A stretch of 6,220 nucleotides of DNA from the NCBI GenBank assembly GCA_964385695.1, contig CAYLQA010000078.1, positions 1 through 6,220 on the forward strand. Reading direction: 5' to 3'. This DNA is from CAYLQA01 sp964385695 (GTDB lineage Bacteria; Desulfobacterota; Desulfobulbia; Desulfobulbales; Desulfurivibrionaceae). The notes under the pieces are model-generated. The model was given only the letters and a program-made list of their open reading frames with translations, ran no database searches and was not told the DNA's origin. The position numbers and the translations under genes were made by a program. This document shows, piece by piece, positions 1 through 6,163 of this stretch; positions within the stretch are counted from its first letter, which is position 1; every line of letters starts with the position of its first letter.

Positions 1-1911
1 GTAGACCTGGCAGTTATTGCCGTGCCCGCTGCCATGGTCAGGGATGCCGTGTACAACGCGCTCATGGCCAAGATCAAGGCGATCTGCGTTATCACGGCAG
101 GCTTTAAAGAAACCGGCATTGACGGAGCCCTGCTTGAGCAGGAAATCACCGGGCTGTGCAAATCCCGCAATGTTCGCTTTTTAGGCCCTAATTGCCTGGG
201 ATTGATCAACACGGAAAACTCCATGAACGCCTCCTTTGCCGGGGGCATGCCACTTGCGGGCAATATTAGCGTGGTTTCTCAATCCGGCGCCCTGTGCACC
301 GCACTGCTCGACTTAGCGGCCGGACGCCATCTGGGGCTGGCAAAACTTATCAGCATCGGCAACAAGGCGGATCTCACCGAAAGTGATCTGCTGCTGGCAC
401 TGGCTAAGGATGAGCAAACCAAGGTGATCCTTGCCTACCTTGAAGATATCACCTGCGGCGATGAATTCGTTAAAGCCGCCACCGAGGCCTCCACCTCAAA
501 GCCGGTGATTATCCTGAAATCCGGCACCACCGAGGCCGGGCAAAAGGCAGCCTCATCCCATACCGGTGTTTTGGCCGGAGCAGACATGGCTTATGGTTCA
601 GCCTTTAAACGCTCCGGCGTTATTCGCTCGGACAATTTTGAATCATTGTTTGATTTCGCCTCGGCCTTTGCCATGCAGCCGTTGCCCAAAGGCAACCGTA
701 TTTTGATTATTACCAATGCCGGTGGCCCGGGCACCATGGCTGCCGATGCCGTTGAAAAATCCGGGATGCAGGTAGCCATGCTGGATCGCAACACAGCCTC
801 TTCTCTAAAAGAAAAACTTCCGTCCGCCGCCAGTGTGGGCAACCCCATCGATGTATTGGGAGATGCCGAACCGGAGCGTTACGTGGCAGCGCTCACCGCA
901 GCGCAGGACGACCCCCAGGTAGATGCCATAATTGTGCTCCTAACGCCCCAGGCCATGACCAAGCCCGCGGAAACCGCACGGGCCATTGCCGGATCGCTTA
1001 AAGGAGACAAGCCCGTGGTTGCCGCCTTTATGGGTGGCCAGGGTGTGATGCCTGGCCGCGATGAACTCGTCGCCCTTGGCTTACCTGATTACCCTTCGCC
1101 GGAACGGGCCGTGGCCGCGCTCAAGGCCATGGTGGAGTATGCTGCCTGGCATAAACGCCCACCCAGGGTGGTGACCCGCTTTCGCGTGAATCGCAGGCGA
1201 GCGGAGCGTATCATTACCAGGCGGCAACGCACCAATCGACTGCAGATCGGCGAGGTAAAAGCAAAAAATATTCTTGAAGGATATGGCTTTACAACTCCGC
1301 CCGGCTATCTGGCAAGCAGCTCGGTCGAGGCTATAGAAGTAGCGGAGCGCATCGGGTACCCGGTGGCCATGAAGATTGTCTCCCCGGATGTAATTCACAA
1401 ATCCGATCTTGGCGGTGTGCGACTCAACGTGACCAATGCCGAATCTGTGCAGGATGCATACGATCTGATGATGTTGCGCATCAGTCAACGCGCCCCGGAT
1501 GCCTGGATCGAAGGCATTTATGTGGAGAAGATGGTTGACCGTGGCCTTGAAGTCATCATCGGTGTGAACCGTGATCCGCAATTCGGCCCCATGCTTATGT
1601 TCGGTCTGGGCGGCATCTTTGTCGAGGTGATGAAGGACGTCACCTTTCACCTTGCCCCCATTACCGAGGAAGAAGCAATTCAGATGCTGATGAGCACCCG
1701 CTCCTATGAGATTCTCCAAGGCAAACGCGGCCATAAGGGAGTGGATCTGGTTGCCATTGCCAACGGCCTGCAACGTATCAGCCAGCTGACCACGGATTTT
1801 CCGCAGATTGCCGAACTGGATATCAATCCATTTATTGTCGGAGAGATAGGAACCGAGCCCGTGGTTGCCGATGCCCGTATGACCCTTCTCCCCTTGGAAA
1901 CAATGACATGA
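1..1911 (+). CDS. ADP-forming acetate--CoA ligase family protein (fused alpha/beta), 5' partial
   Basis: The reading frame is open from base 1, so the true start lies left of the window; about 60-70 N-terminal residues of a normally ~700-residue protein seem to be missing. Numbered from the first codon here, residues 1-80 are the rest of the CoA-binding Rossmann domain (FLGPNCLG near 60), followed by succinyl-CoA-synthetase-like domains (VSQSGA near 94; ITNAGGPGT near 237). The catalytic phospho-histidine is H187 in SSHTG. After a basic linker (about 385-415) comes an ATP-grasp half with the second conserved histidine, H466, in HKSDLGG, and FGPMLMFGLGG. The family makes acyl-CoA from acid, ATP and CoA, or in reverse makes acetate and ATP from acetyl-CoA, in the cytoplasm. 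Retention of H187 argues for a working ligase rather than a Pat-type pseudo-ligase. It overlaps the next gene by 4 bases (ATGA). The exact acyl substrate cannot be read from sequence. Confidence 0.93.
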   Translation, partial: VDLAVIAVPAAMVRDAVYNALMAKIKAICVITAGFKETGIDGALLEQEITGLCKSRNVRFLGPNCLGLINTENSMNASFAGGMPLAGNISVVSQSGALCTALLDLAAGRHLGLAKLISIGNKADLTESDLLLALAKDEQTKVILAYLEDITCGDEFVKAATEASTSKPVIILKSGTTEAGQKAASSHTGVLAGADMAYGSAFKRSGVIRSDNFESLFDFASAFAMQPLPKGNRILIITNAGGPGTMAADAVEKSGMQVAMLDRNTASSLKEKLPSAASVGNPIDVLGDAEPERYVAALTAAQDDPQVDAIIVLLTPQAMTKPAETARAIAGSLKGDKPVVAAFMGGQGVMPGRDELVALGLPDYPSPERAVAALKAMVEYAAWHKRPPRVVTRFRVNRRRAERIITRRQRTNRLQIGEVKAKNILEGYGFTTPPGYLASSSVEAIEVAERIGYPVAMKIVSPDVIHKSDLGGVRLNVTNAESVQDAYDLMMLRISQRAPDAWIEGIYVEKMVDRGLEVIIGVNRDPQFGPMLMFGLGGIFVEVMKDVTFHLAPITEEEAIQMLMSTRSYEILQGKRGHKGVDLVAIANGLQRISQLTTDFPQIAELDINPFIVGEIGTEPVVADARMTLLPLETMT

Positions 1912-3785
1912 ACACCTCATTTACATACGATCCCGACTGGCAGGAAAAATACAAGGATATGATTGCCACGCCGCGCCAGGCCGTGGCCAAGATTCGCCCC
2001 GGGCAAAGGGTTTTTATCGGCACGGCCTGTGCCGAGCCCGTGGAACTGGTCCAGGCCTTGACCGACCGCTCCAACGAACTTGCCGATGTGGAGATCATTC
2101 AGCTTTTAACCAAAGGCGATGCCCCTTATGCGAGCAGACAGTTAGTGGACTGCTTTTCCGTTAACAGCTTCTTTATCGGCAAACAGATCCGCGAACATAT
2201 CCAGCAGGGTCTGGGCAACTACACCCCCATGCTCCTCTCGGATATCCCCCGCCTGTTCAGCTCCGGCCAACTGCCCATTGACGTGGCCCTGATTCAAATC
2301 ACCCCACCCGATGAACGGGGCAAGGTAAGCCTCGGGGTAGCAGTGGACATCGTCAAAAGTGCGGCGGAAAACGCGTCCCTGGTCATTGCCCAGGTCAACC
2401 CGAATATGCCGCTGACCATGGGGGACAGCTTTCTCGACATTTACGATCTTGATCTTCTTATCCCAACGGATTCTCCGATCATCGAGCGAGAGCCGGATGA
2501 GGTCACAGAGGAAACCAAGCAGATAGGCGAACACATTGCCGCCCTGATTGAAAACGGCTCAACCCTTGAGTTCGGCATCGGCCATATTCCGCATTCTTTA
2601 GTGGACTTTCTCAAGGACAAAAAAGAACTCGGCATCCATACCGAGATGCTCACCGACAGTATCGTTGAGCTGGTGGATTCCGGCGCTGTAACCGGTACAC
2701 GCAAAACCACGGACCGGGGCAAGATCGTGGCCAGCTTCTGTATGGGAACCAAGAAGCTCTACGACCGAATTAATAACAACCCTCAGTTCGCCTTCCGCCC
2801 CACCGAGTATGTCAATGACGCCTACATCATTGGTAAGCAGCACAAGATGGTGGCTATCAACATGGCACTTGAGGTGGATCTTACCGGCCAGGTCTGCGCC
2901 GATTCTCTTGGCTCCAGATTCTATTCCGGGATCGGCGGCCAGGTTGATTTCAACCGCGGGGCATCCCTTTCTCCTGGCGGCAAACCCATTATTGCCCTCC
3001 AAGCAACTGCCAAAGACGGCGAAGTTTCGCGCATTGTCACCCTGCTTACTCCAGGGGCCGGGGTCGTGACGACCAGGGGTACGGTCCATTATGTGGTCAC
3101 TGAATTCGGGGTAGCTTACCTGCACGGCAAAAGCATACAGGAACGCGCCTTGGCCTTGATATCCATCGCCCACCCCAAATTCAGAGAGCAACTTTTCCGC
3201 GAGGCCCTTGAGGCACGATACATCCGCCAGGATCTGGCTGAGGTGGAAGGTAGATTCGTGGTCACCTCCCCCCATGAAATGAAAACCACCATGCTCCTGG
3301 ATGACGGCACCCAGATCAACTTCCGCCCCGTCCATCTTACCGATGAACCGCGCATGCGCGACATCATGTATGCCCTTTCTCAGGAGACCCTCTACTACCG
3401 CTTCATGACCCACAGCCAACGCTTCGGCCATAGGCAGATTCAAAACTTTGTCTACATCGACCATCGTAAGGACGTGGCCATTGTCGGTACCGTACCTGAG
3501 GCACATGGCGAAGATATCATTGCCATCGGCCGTTACTACCTGGATCAAAAAACAAACCGGGCCGAGGTCGCCTTTGTCATCCGCGACGAATGGCAGAACA
3601 AGCACATCGGCACCTTCTTGTTCAAGCACCTCTACACCATTGCCAAGCGTAACGGCATTTCCGGTTTCACCGCCGAGGTCTTGAGAGACAACAAACGCAT
3701 GCAGGCCATCTTCAAACATTGCGGCTTCAGTGTGAACAGCAAGCTTGAGGAGGATGTTTACAGTTTTCAGATCGACTTTGAATAA
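1908..3785 (+). CDS. Acetyl-CoA hydrolase/CoA-transferase fused to C-terminal GNAT acetyltransferase
   Basis: 625 residues. Residues 1-450 are a class I CoA-transferase of the 4-hydroxybutyrate CoA-transferase/acetyl-CoA hydrolase family. Visible motifs are FGIGHIP, GIHTEM with the likely catalytic glutamate E246, GIGGQVDFNRGA, SPGGKPIIAL, VVTEFGVA and HGKSIQERA. The glutamate forms a glutamyl-CoA intermediate in this family, moving CoA between acetyl-CoA and another carboxylate. Residues about 470-615 are a GNAT domain resembling that of the protein acetyltransferase Pat: it opens with INFRPVHLTDEPRM, and has RDEWQNKHIGT as the acetyl-CoA loop and NKRMQAIFKHCGF near the end. In that loop the usual Q/R-x-x-G-x-G/A reads Q563-N-K-H566-I-G568, with His for the first Gly. 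The start ATG is fixed by the 4-base overlap with the ligase gene, with a weak GGA about 9 bases upstream. The fused architecture exists in sulfate-reducer genomes as I recall; the target of the GNAT is unknown. Confidence 0.92.
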   Translation: MNTSFTYDPDWQEKYKDMIATPRQAVAKIRPGQRVFIGTACAEPVELVQALTDRSNELADVEIIQLLTKGDAPYASRQLVDCFSVNSFFIGKQIREHIQQGLGNYTPMLLSDIPRLFSSGQLPIDVALIQITPPDERGKVSLGVAVDIVKSAAENASLVIAQVNPNMPLTMGDSFLDIYDLDLLIPTDSPIIEREPDEVTEETKQIGEHIAALIENGSTLEFGIGHIPHSLVDFLKDKKELGIHTEMLTDSIVELVDSGAVTGTRKTTDRGKIVASFCMGTKKLYDRINNNPQFAFRPTEYVNDAYIIGKQHKMVAINMALEVDLTGQVCADSLGSRFYSGIGGQVDFNRGASLSPGGKPIIALQATAKDGEVSRIVTLLTPGAGVVTTRGTVHYVVTEFGVAYLHGKSIQERALALISIAHPKFREQLFREALEARYIRQDLAEVEGRFVVTSPHEMKTTMLLDDGTQINFRPVHLTDEPRMRDIMYALSQETLYYRFMTHSQRFGHRQIQNFVYIDHRKDVAIVGTVPEAHGEDIIAIGRYYLDQKTNRAEVAFVIRDEWQNKHIGTFLFKHLYTIAKRNGISGFTAEVLRDNKRMQAIFKHCGFSVNSKLEEDVYSFQIDFE

Positions 3786-3805
3786 GCTAGCTAGATGGGT
3801 ATTAC
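3778..3805 (+). promoter_or_regulatory. Weak sigma70-like promoter candidate for the receiver-HPt gene
   Basis: TTGAAT (3778-3783) and TATTAC (3800-3805) are 16 bases apart, each matching 4 of 6 consensus positions. The site overlaps the stop of the upstream gene and would start transcription near 3812. It is weak; read-through from the acetyl-CoA operon is equally possible, since the gap between the genes is only 41 bases and shows no terminator. Confidence 0.2.
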
Positions 3806-3817
3806 TATCGCCTGTTC

Positions 3818-3823
3818 GGAGGG
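3818..3823 (+). promoter_or_regulatory. Ribosome binding site of the receiver-HPt gene
   Basis: GGAGGG lies only 3 bases before the ATG at 3827, a strong match at unusually short spacing. No in-frame start lies nearby upstream (the ATG at 3795 is in another frame), so this motif decides the start. Confidence 0.6.
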
Positions 3824-3826
3824 AAA

Positions 3827-4591
3827 ATGACCGATTCCAGAACACAGAAGGCCTCCCGCGCCCTGGTCGTTGACGATGTGGAGTTCAACCTGACCATTCT
3901 TATCACCATGCTTGGTGATAAAGGTTGGGAAACGGTTCCCGCCCAAAGCGGAGAGCAGGCCTTGGCCATCCTGGCCCAAGACACCGACTTTGACCTCATT
4001 CTGATGGACATCAGCCTGCCTGGCATTGACGGTGTTGCTACCAGTAAAAAAATCAAAAAAAACGAAACCACCTCTTCAATCCCTGTGATAGCACTCACCG
4101 CAGAAACTGATTCCGCGACTCGGGACAAATTTCTGGCCGAGGGGATGGACGGCTACCTTGCCAAAAACTTTGACCCTGATCAATTCTGGCATGAACTTGA
4201 ATCAATCAGGCGCAATGGGAAATCTGCACCAAAGGCCACCGGCAGCATCAGCTCAAGCCAGCCTTCCCCTTTAAATATCGGCTTATTACACAATACCTTC
4301 GGCAATATGAAGGTGATTCCCACAGTGGCTTCCGCCTTTTTTACTGATACGGACACCCACCTCCAGGAGCTTGAAAAAAGCCTGCAACAAAAAGACCTCG
4401 AGGAAGTTGCAAAGATCTGCCATACTCTCAAAGGCTCAGCCACTATTTTCACGGCAGAAAGGCTAGCTGATGTTGCCGCACAGTTGGCGAAGATTGCACG
4501 GAGCAACGAAGAAAACGAGTTTAAAAGAAAACTCCCAACTCTTATCAAGACATATAATGACTTAAAAGAATGGGCCGAGCAAAACCTATAA
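3827..4591 (+). CDS. Response regulator receiver-HPt fusion (phosphorelay protein)
   Basis: 254 residues, soluble, no signal peptide or membrane segment. Residues about 11-125 form a receiver domain: acidic pair D16-D17, phospho-acceptor D61 in MDISLPGIDG, T91 in IALTAE, and conserved lysine K113. K113 is followed by Asn rather than the usual Pro. A Ser/Pro-rich linker (about 130-150) leads to a helical HPt domain with the phospho-histidine H199 in CHTLKGSA. Such a protein takes phosphate on Asp and/or His and passes it within a multistep relay, but it has no DNA-binding or enzymatic output. No histidine kinase is in the window, so its donor is elsewhere. It lies 41 bases after the acetyl-CoA operon and 46 bases before another receiver gene on the same strand, so the two may be co-transcribed and may work together. 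The start follows a GGAGGG ribosome binding site. Confidence 0.9.
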   Translation: MTDSRTQKASRALVVDDVEFNLTILITMLGDKGWETVPAQSGEQALAILAQDTDFDLILMDISLPGIDGVATSKKIKKNETTSSIPVIALTAETDSATRDKFLAEGMDGYLAKNFDPDQFWHELESIRRNGKSAPKATGSISSSQPSPLNIGLLHNTFGNMKVIPTVASAFFTDTDTHLQELEKSLQQKDLEEVAKICHTLKGSATIFTAERLADVAAQLAKIARSNEENEFKRKLPTLIKTYNDLKEWAEQNL

Positions 4592-4637
4592 CCACCTCCA
4601 GCTTTTCCATGACATTTTGAATCACTCTTGAGTATTC

Positions 4638-5054
4638 ATGAACGCTGACTATTCAACTATTTTAGTCGTAGACAATGCCGAATTTATCCGCATGGTTGTA
4701 CGCCTCCGCCTGCAGGCTGCCGGGGTGCCTCCGAAAATGATTTTCGAGGCCCGTGACGGAGAGCAGGCCTACGATCTCATTGAGGATAAAAAGATAAAAA
4801 ATATTCTCTCAGACTATGAGATGGACCCGATGGACGGTATCAGCTTAGCGGCTAAGCTGCTCAATGAAGAAAAAAGAAAGGATATCAGGTTCGTACTTTT
4901 TAGTGGTACCCCCGCCGACCGCGTCCATGAAGCCATAACCAAGGCCAAGGTCGAGATTCCCTTTATTACCAAAACCAAAATCCGGGAGAGTTGGTCGGAG
5001 ACAAGGCTTCTCAATAAATACTTCCCTGAACTTTCACAAAGATACAGCCTGTAA
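4638..5054 (+). CDS. Stand-alone CheY-like receiver protein with non-canonical active site
   Basis: 138 residues, a single receiver domain. The N-terminal strand ILVVDNAEF supplies D12, but the second acidic residue is N13. The phospho-acceptor is D59 in SDYEMDPMDG, the Thr/Ser position is S89 in LFSGTP, and the conserved lysine is K112 in ITKTKI, where the following Pro is replaced by Thr. The last 25 or so residues (SWSETRLLNKYFPEL region) are longer and less typical than in CheY. An in-frame TGA at 4629-4631 limits the start to the ATG at 4638; the ribosome binding site is weak (TTGAG, 5 bases away). It has no output domain, so it must act by binding a partner or by relaying phosphate, perhaps with the HPt protein encoded just upstream. 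It could instead act as a phosphate sink. Receiver assignment is firm; role is unknown. Confidence 0.85.
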   Translation: MNADYSTILVVDNAEFIRMVVRLRLQAAGVPPKMIFEARDGEQAYDLIEDKKIKNILSDYEMDPMDGISLAAKLLNEEKRKDIRFVLFSGTPADRVHEAITKAKVEIPFITKTKIRESWSETRLLNKYFPELSQRYSL

Positions 5055-5068
5055 CAAGTCCGGACTTG
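5055..5068. repeat. 14-bp perfect palindrome directly after a stop codon
   Basis: CAAGTCCGGACTTG is its own reverse complement and begins at the base after the TAA of the receiver gene. It has no following T-run, so it does not look like an intrinsic terminator. It could be a dimeric regulator operator or a small RNA hairpin (5-bp stem, CCGG loop). Confidence 0.5.
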
Positions 5069-5185
5069 AGAGAACCTATGAAAGCGCGTGCTCACGTAGG
5101 GCATACTCGTAGCTTTCCAATGCCTGAAAAGTTCCTAATTTTTCCCCTCTGTTCTTCGCTAACACACTGAGTTTCATATAGAATT

Positions 5186-5214
5186 TTGCATGGGCATCTG
5201 TCATACGCTATAGT
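5186..5214 (+). promoter_or_regulatory. Probable sigma70-like promoter of the YjbQ gene
   Basis: TTGCAT (5186-5191) and TATAGT (5209-5214) are separated by an ideal 17 bases. The -10 matches 5 of 6 consensus positions and the -35 matches 3 of 6. Transcription would start near 5221, giving a leader of about 28 bases before the ATG at 5249. It also argues against a start at 5186, which would lie within the promoter. Confidence 0.5.
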
Positions 5215-5236
5215 ATTGCCAAATTTCACACGTACC

Positions 5237-5241
5237 GGAGG
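5237..5241 (+). promoter_or_regulatory. Ribosome binding site deciding the YjbQ start
   Basis: GGAGG lies 7 bases before the ATG at 5249, which is optimal spacing. It selects this start over the TTG at 5186 of the longer open frame. Confidence 0.8.
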
Positions 5242-5248
5242 ATTTCCC

Positions 5249-5665
5249 ATGAAAAGCTATAGAAAAGAATTGTGGTTTGAGGTTCAGGGCCGTCGTGCCT
5301 TTATCAATATCACCCCGCAGGTTGATCAGTGTCTCAGAGAGTCCGGGGTCAAAGAAGGACTTGTCCTCATCAATGCCATGCACATCACAGCCTCGGTCTT
5401 TATAAATGATGATGAATCCGGCCTACATCACGATTATGAGGTTTGGCTGGAAAAACTCGCGCCGCACGCACCTGTAGAGCAGTATCGTCATAATGGCTAT
5501 GAAGATAATGCCGATGCCCATATGAAGCGACAGGTTATGGGACGCGAGGTGGTTGTAGCCATTACGGACGGACAACTGGACTTCGGAACTTGGGAACAGA
5601 TTTTTTATGGGGAGTTTGACGGAGGGCGCAAAAAACGGGTGCTGGTCAAGATTATAGGAGAGTAA
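5249..5665 (+). CDS. yjbQ: YjbQ/UPF0047 family protein (secondary thiamine-phosphate synthase-like)
   Basis: 138 residues, the normal family length, all one domain. Family hallmarks are visible in order: MHITASVFIN with H45 (most members read HTSAS), GLHHDYEVWLEKLAP at 58-72, Y79-R-H81, the signature DNADAH at 86-91 followed by MKR, GTWEQI at 113-118 (usually GTWQ), and EFDGGRKKR at 122-130 before a closing IIGE. The conserved His, Asp and Asn residues cluster at a putative active site. E. coli YjbQ has a weak thiamine-phosphate synthase side activity, but the physiological role is not established. The start at 5249 is chosen because of the GGAGG 7 bases upstream and because the family begins close to this Met; the 21-residue upstream extension has no homology-like features. 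It probably has its own promoter and converges with the minus-strand receiver gene 6 bases away. Confidence 0.93.
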   Translation: MKSYRKELWFEVQGRRAFINITPQVDQCLRESGVKEGLVLINAMHITASVFINDDESGLHHDYEVWLEKLAPHAPVEQYRHNGYEDNADAHMKRQVMGREVVVAITDGQLDFGTWEQIFYGEFDGGRKKRVLVKIIGE

Positions 5666-5671
5666 GTACCA

Positions 5672-6040
5672 TTATGAGCCAAGCACAGCATCAATGGCGG
5701 CAACAACTTCCTGCTTGGTAAATGGCTTTGAAATGGTAGCGGCAGCGCCAAGGGTTTCGGCCATCTCAAGATAGTCCTGGGGTGAGAGATGGCCGCCGCC
5801 GGACATGGCAATGATCTTGACCTTGGGCTGAGATTGCTTGAGTTGCTGGATCACCTCAAGGCCTTCCACTTCCGGCATGATAATATCGGTAATTATCAGG
5901 TCAAAGCTGAACATCTGACAAATTTCAAGGCCCACCTTACCGTCTTCGGCAACAGCCACCTCGTGTCCGTCCTTGCTCAGAATCTTTGCCAGCAATTTTC
6001 TTATATTGCTTTCGTCATCGATAACGAGAATAGTTGCCAT
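5672..6040 (-). CDS. CheY-like single-domain response regulator
   Basis: 122 residues, a complete receiver domain and nothing else. All canonical residues are present: D8-D9, phospho-acceptor D52 in ITDIIMPEVEG, S80 in IAMSGGG, and K105-P106 in ISKPF. It should therefore be phosphorylated normally by a histidine kinase or HPt protein. The open frame runs on upstream to a GTG at 6085, but the ATG at 6040 starts exactly at the first beta strand (MATILVIDDE), as in CheY-type proteins, so I prefer it. The ribosome binding site is poor (GAG in GAGTGGG about 7-10 bases upstream). It converges on the YjbQ gene and is the third receiver in 2.3 kb. An intrinsic terminator just upstream means it needs its own promoter within about 60 bases; I see no convincing one. 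Partner and output are unknown. Confidence 0.9.
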   Translation of the reverse strand: MATILVIDDESNIRKLLAKILSKDGHEVAVAEDGKVGLEICQMFSFDLIITDIIMPEVEGLEVIQQLKQSQPKVKIIAMSGGGHLSPQDYLEMAETLGAAATISKPFTKQEVVAAIDAVLGS

Positions 6041-6163
6041 TGAACCCACTCTGCAGAACTTTAATCCCTTGCCTGCGAAGCTCACCCCCCTATGACTTCA
6101 TAAAAAACAGGCCACAATTACATGCGCGGCCCGTAAAATTTTATAATAACAGCTTTTGATTTA
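6041..6163. other. Intergenic region right of the receiver gene
   Basis: About 120 bases that hold the leftward terminator and an AT-rich patch (6134-6165). No convincing promoter for the minus-strand receiver gene or RNA gene is visible. Confidence 0.4.
6102..6133 (-). terminator. Rho-independent terminator reading leftward
   Basis: Read on the minus strand, CGGGCCGC (6133-6126) pairs with GTGGCCTG (6115-6108) as an 8-bp GC-rich stem with two G-T wobbles, a 10-base loop and six T residues immediately after. This is a classic intrinsic terminator. It most likely ends a minus-strand transcript entering from the right edge and insulates the receiver gene at 5672-6040. Confidence 0.7.

Larger units (their letters stand above)
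5055..5248. other. Intergenic region upstream of the YjbQ gene
   Basis: 194 bases without a credible gene. It holds the palindrome at its left end and a promoter-like pair at 5186-5214. Two weak inverted repeats (GAAAGC 5080-5085 with GCTTTC 5112-5117; GGCAT 5100-5104 with ATGCC 5120-5124) overlap each other and are not followed directly by a T-run, so no terminator is called. Confidence 0.5.

Noticed and set aside
1081..1920. 279-residue open frame on the minus strand
   Set aside because: It is antisense to the ATP-grasp half of the acyl-CoA ligase, rich in His and Gly as expected from reversed codons, with no domain signature.
3787..3794. CTAGCTAG palindrome after the stop of the CoA-transferase-GNAT gene
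   Set aside because: Eight bases, no loop and no T-run. Too short to call an operator or a terminator.
2598..3845. 415-residue open frame on the minus strand
   Set aside because: It lies opposite the CoA-transferase-GNAT gene, whose plus-strand product carries clear family motifs throughout. The antisense product has no recognisable motif; it is a codon-bias shadow.
5080..5124. Overlapping weak inverted repeats that might form a terminator after the second receiver gene
   Set aside because: Stems of 5-6 bp with loops of 15-26 bases and no T-run directly following; not stable enough to call.
5186..5248. 21-residue N-terminal extension of the YjbQ protein
   Set aside because: The upstream TTG start overlaps the promoter candidate and lacks a ribosome binding site, while ATG 5249 has GGAGG at 7 bases and matches the family's N-terminus.
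6041..6085. 15-residue N-terminal extension of the minus-strand receiver from a GTG
   Set aside because: CheY-like proteins begin directly at the first beta strand, as with ATG 6040. The purine run before the GTG overlaps it and gives no usable spacing.
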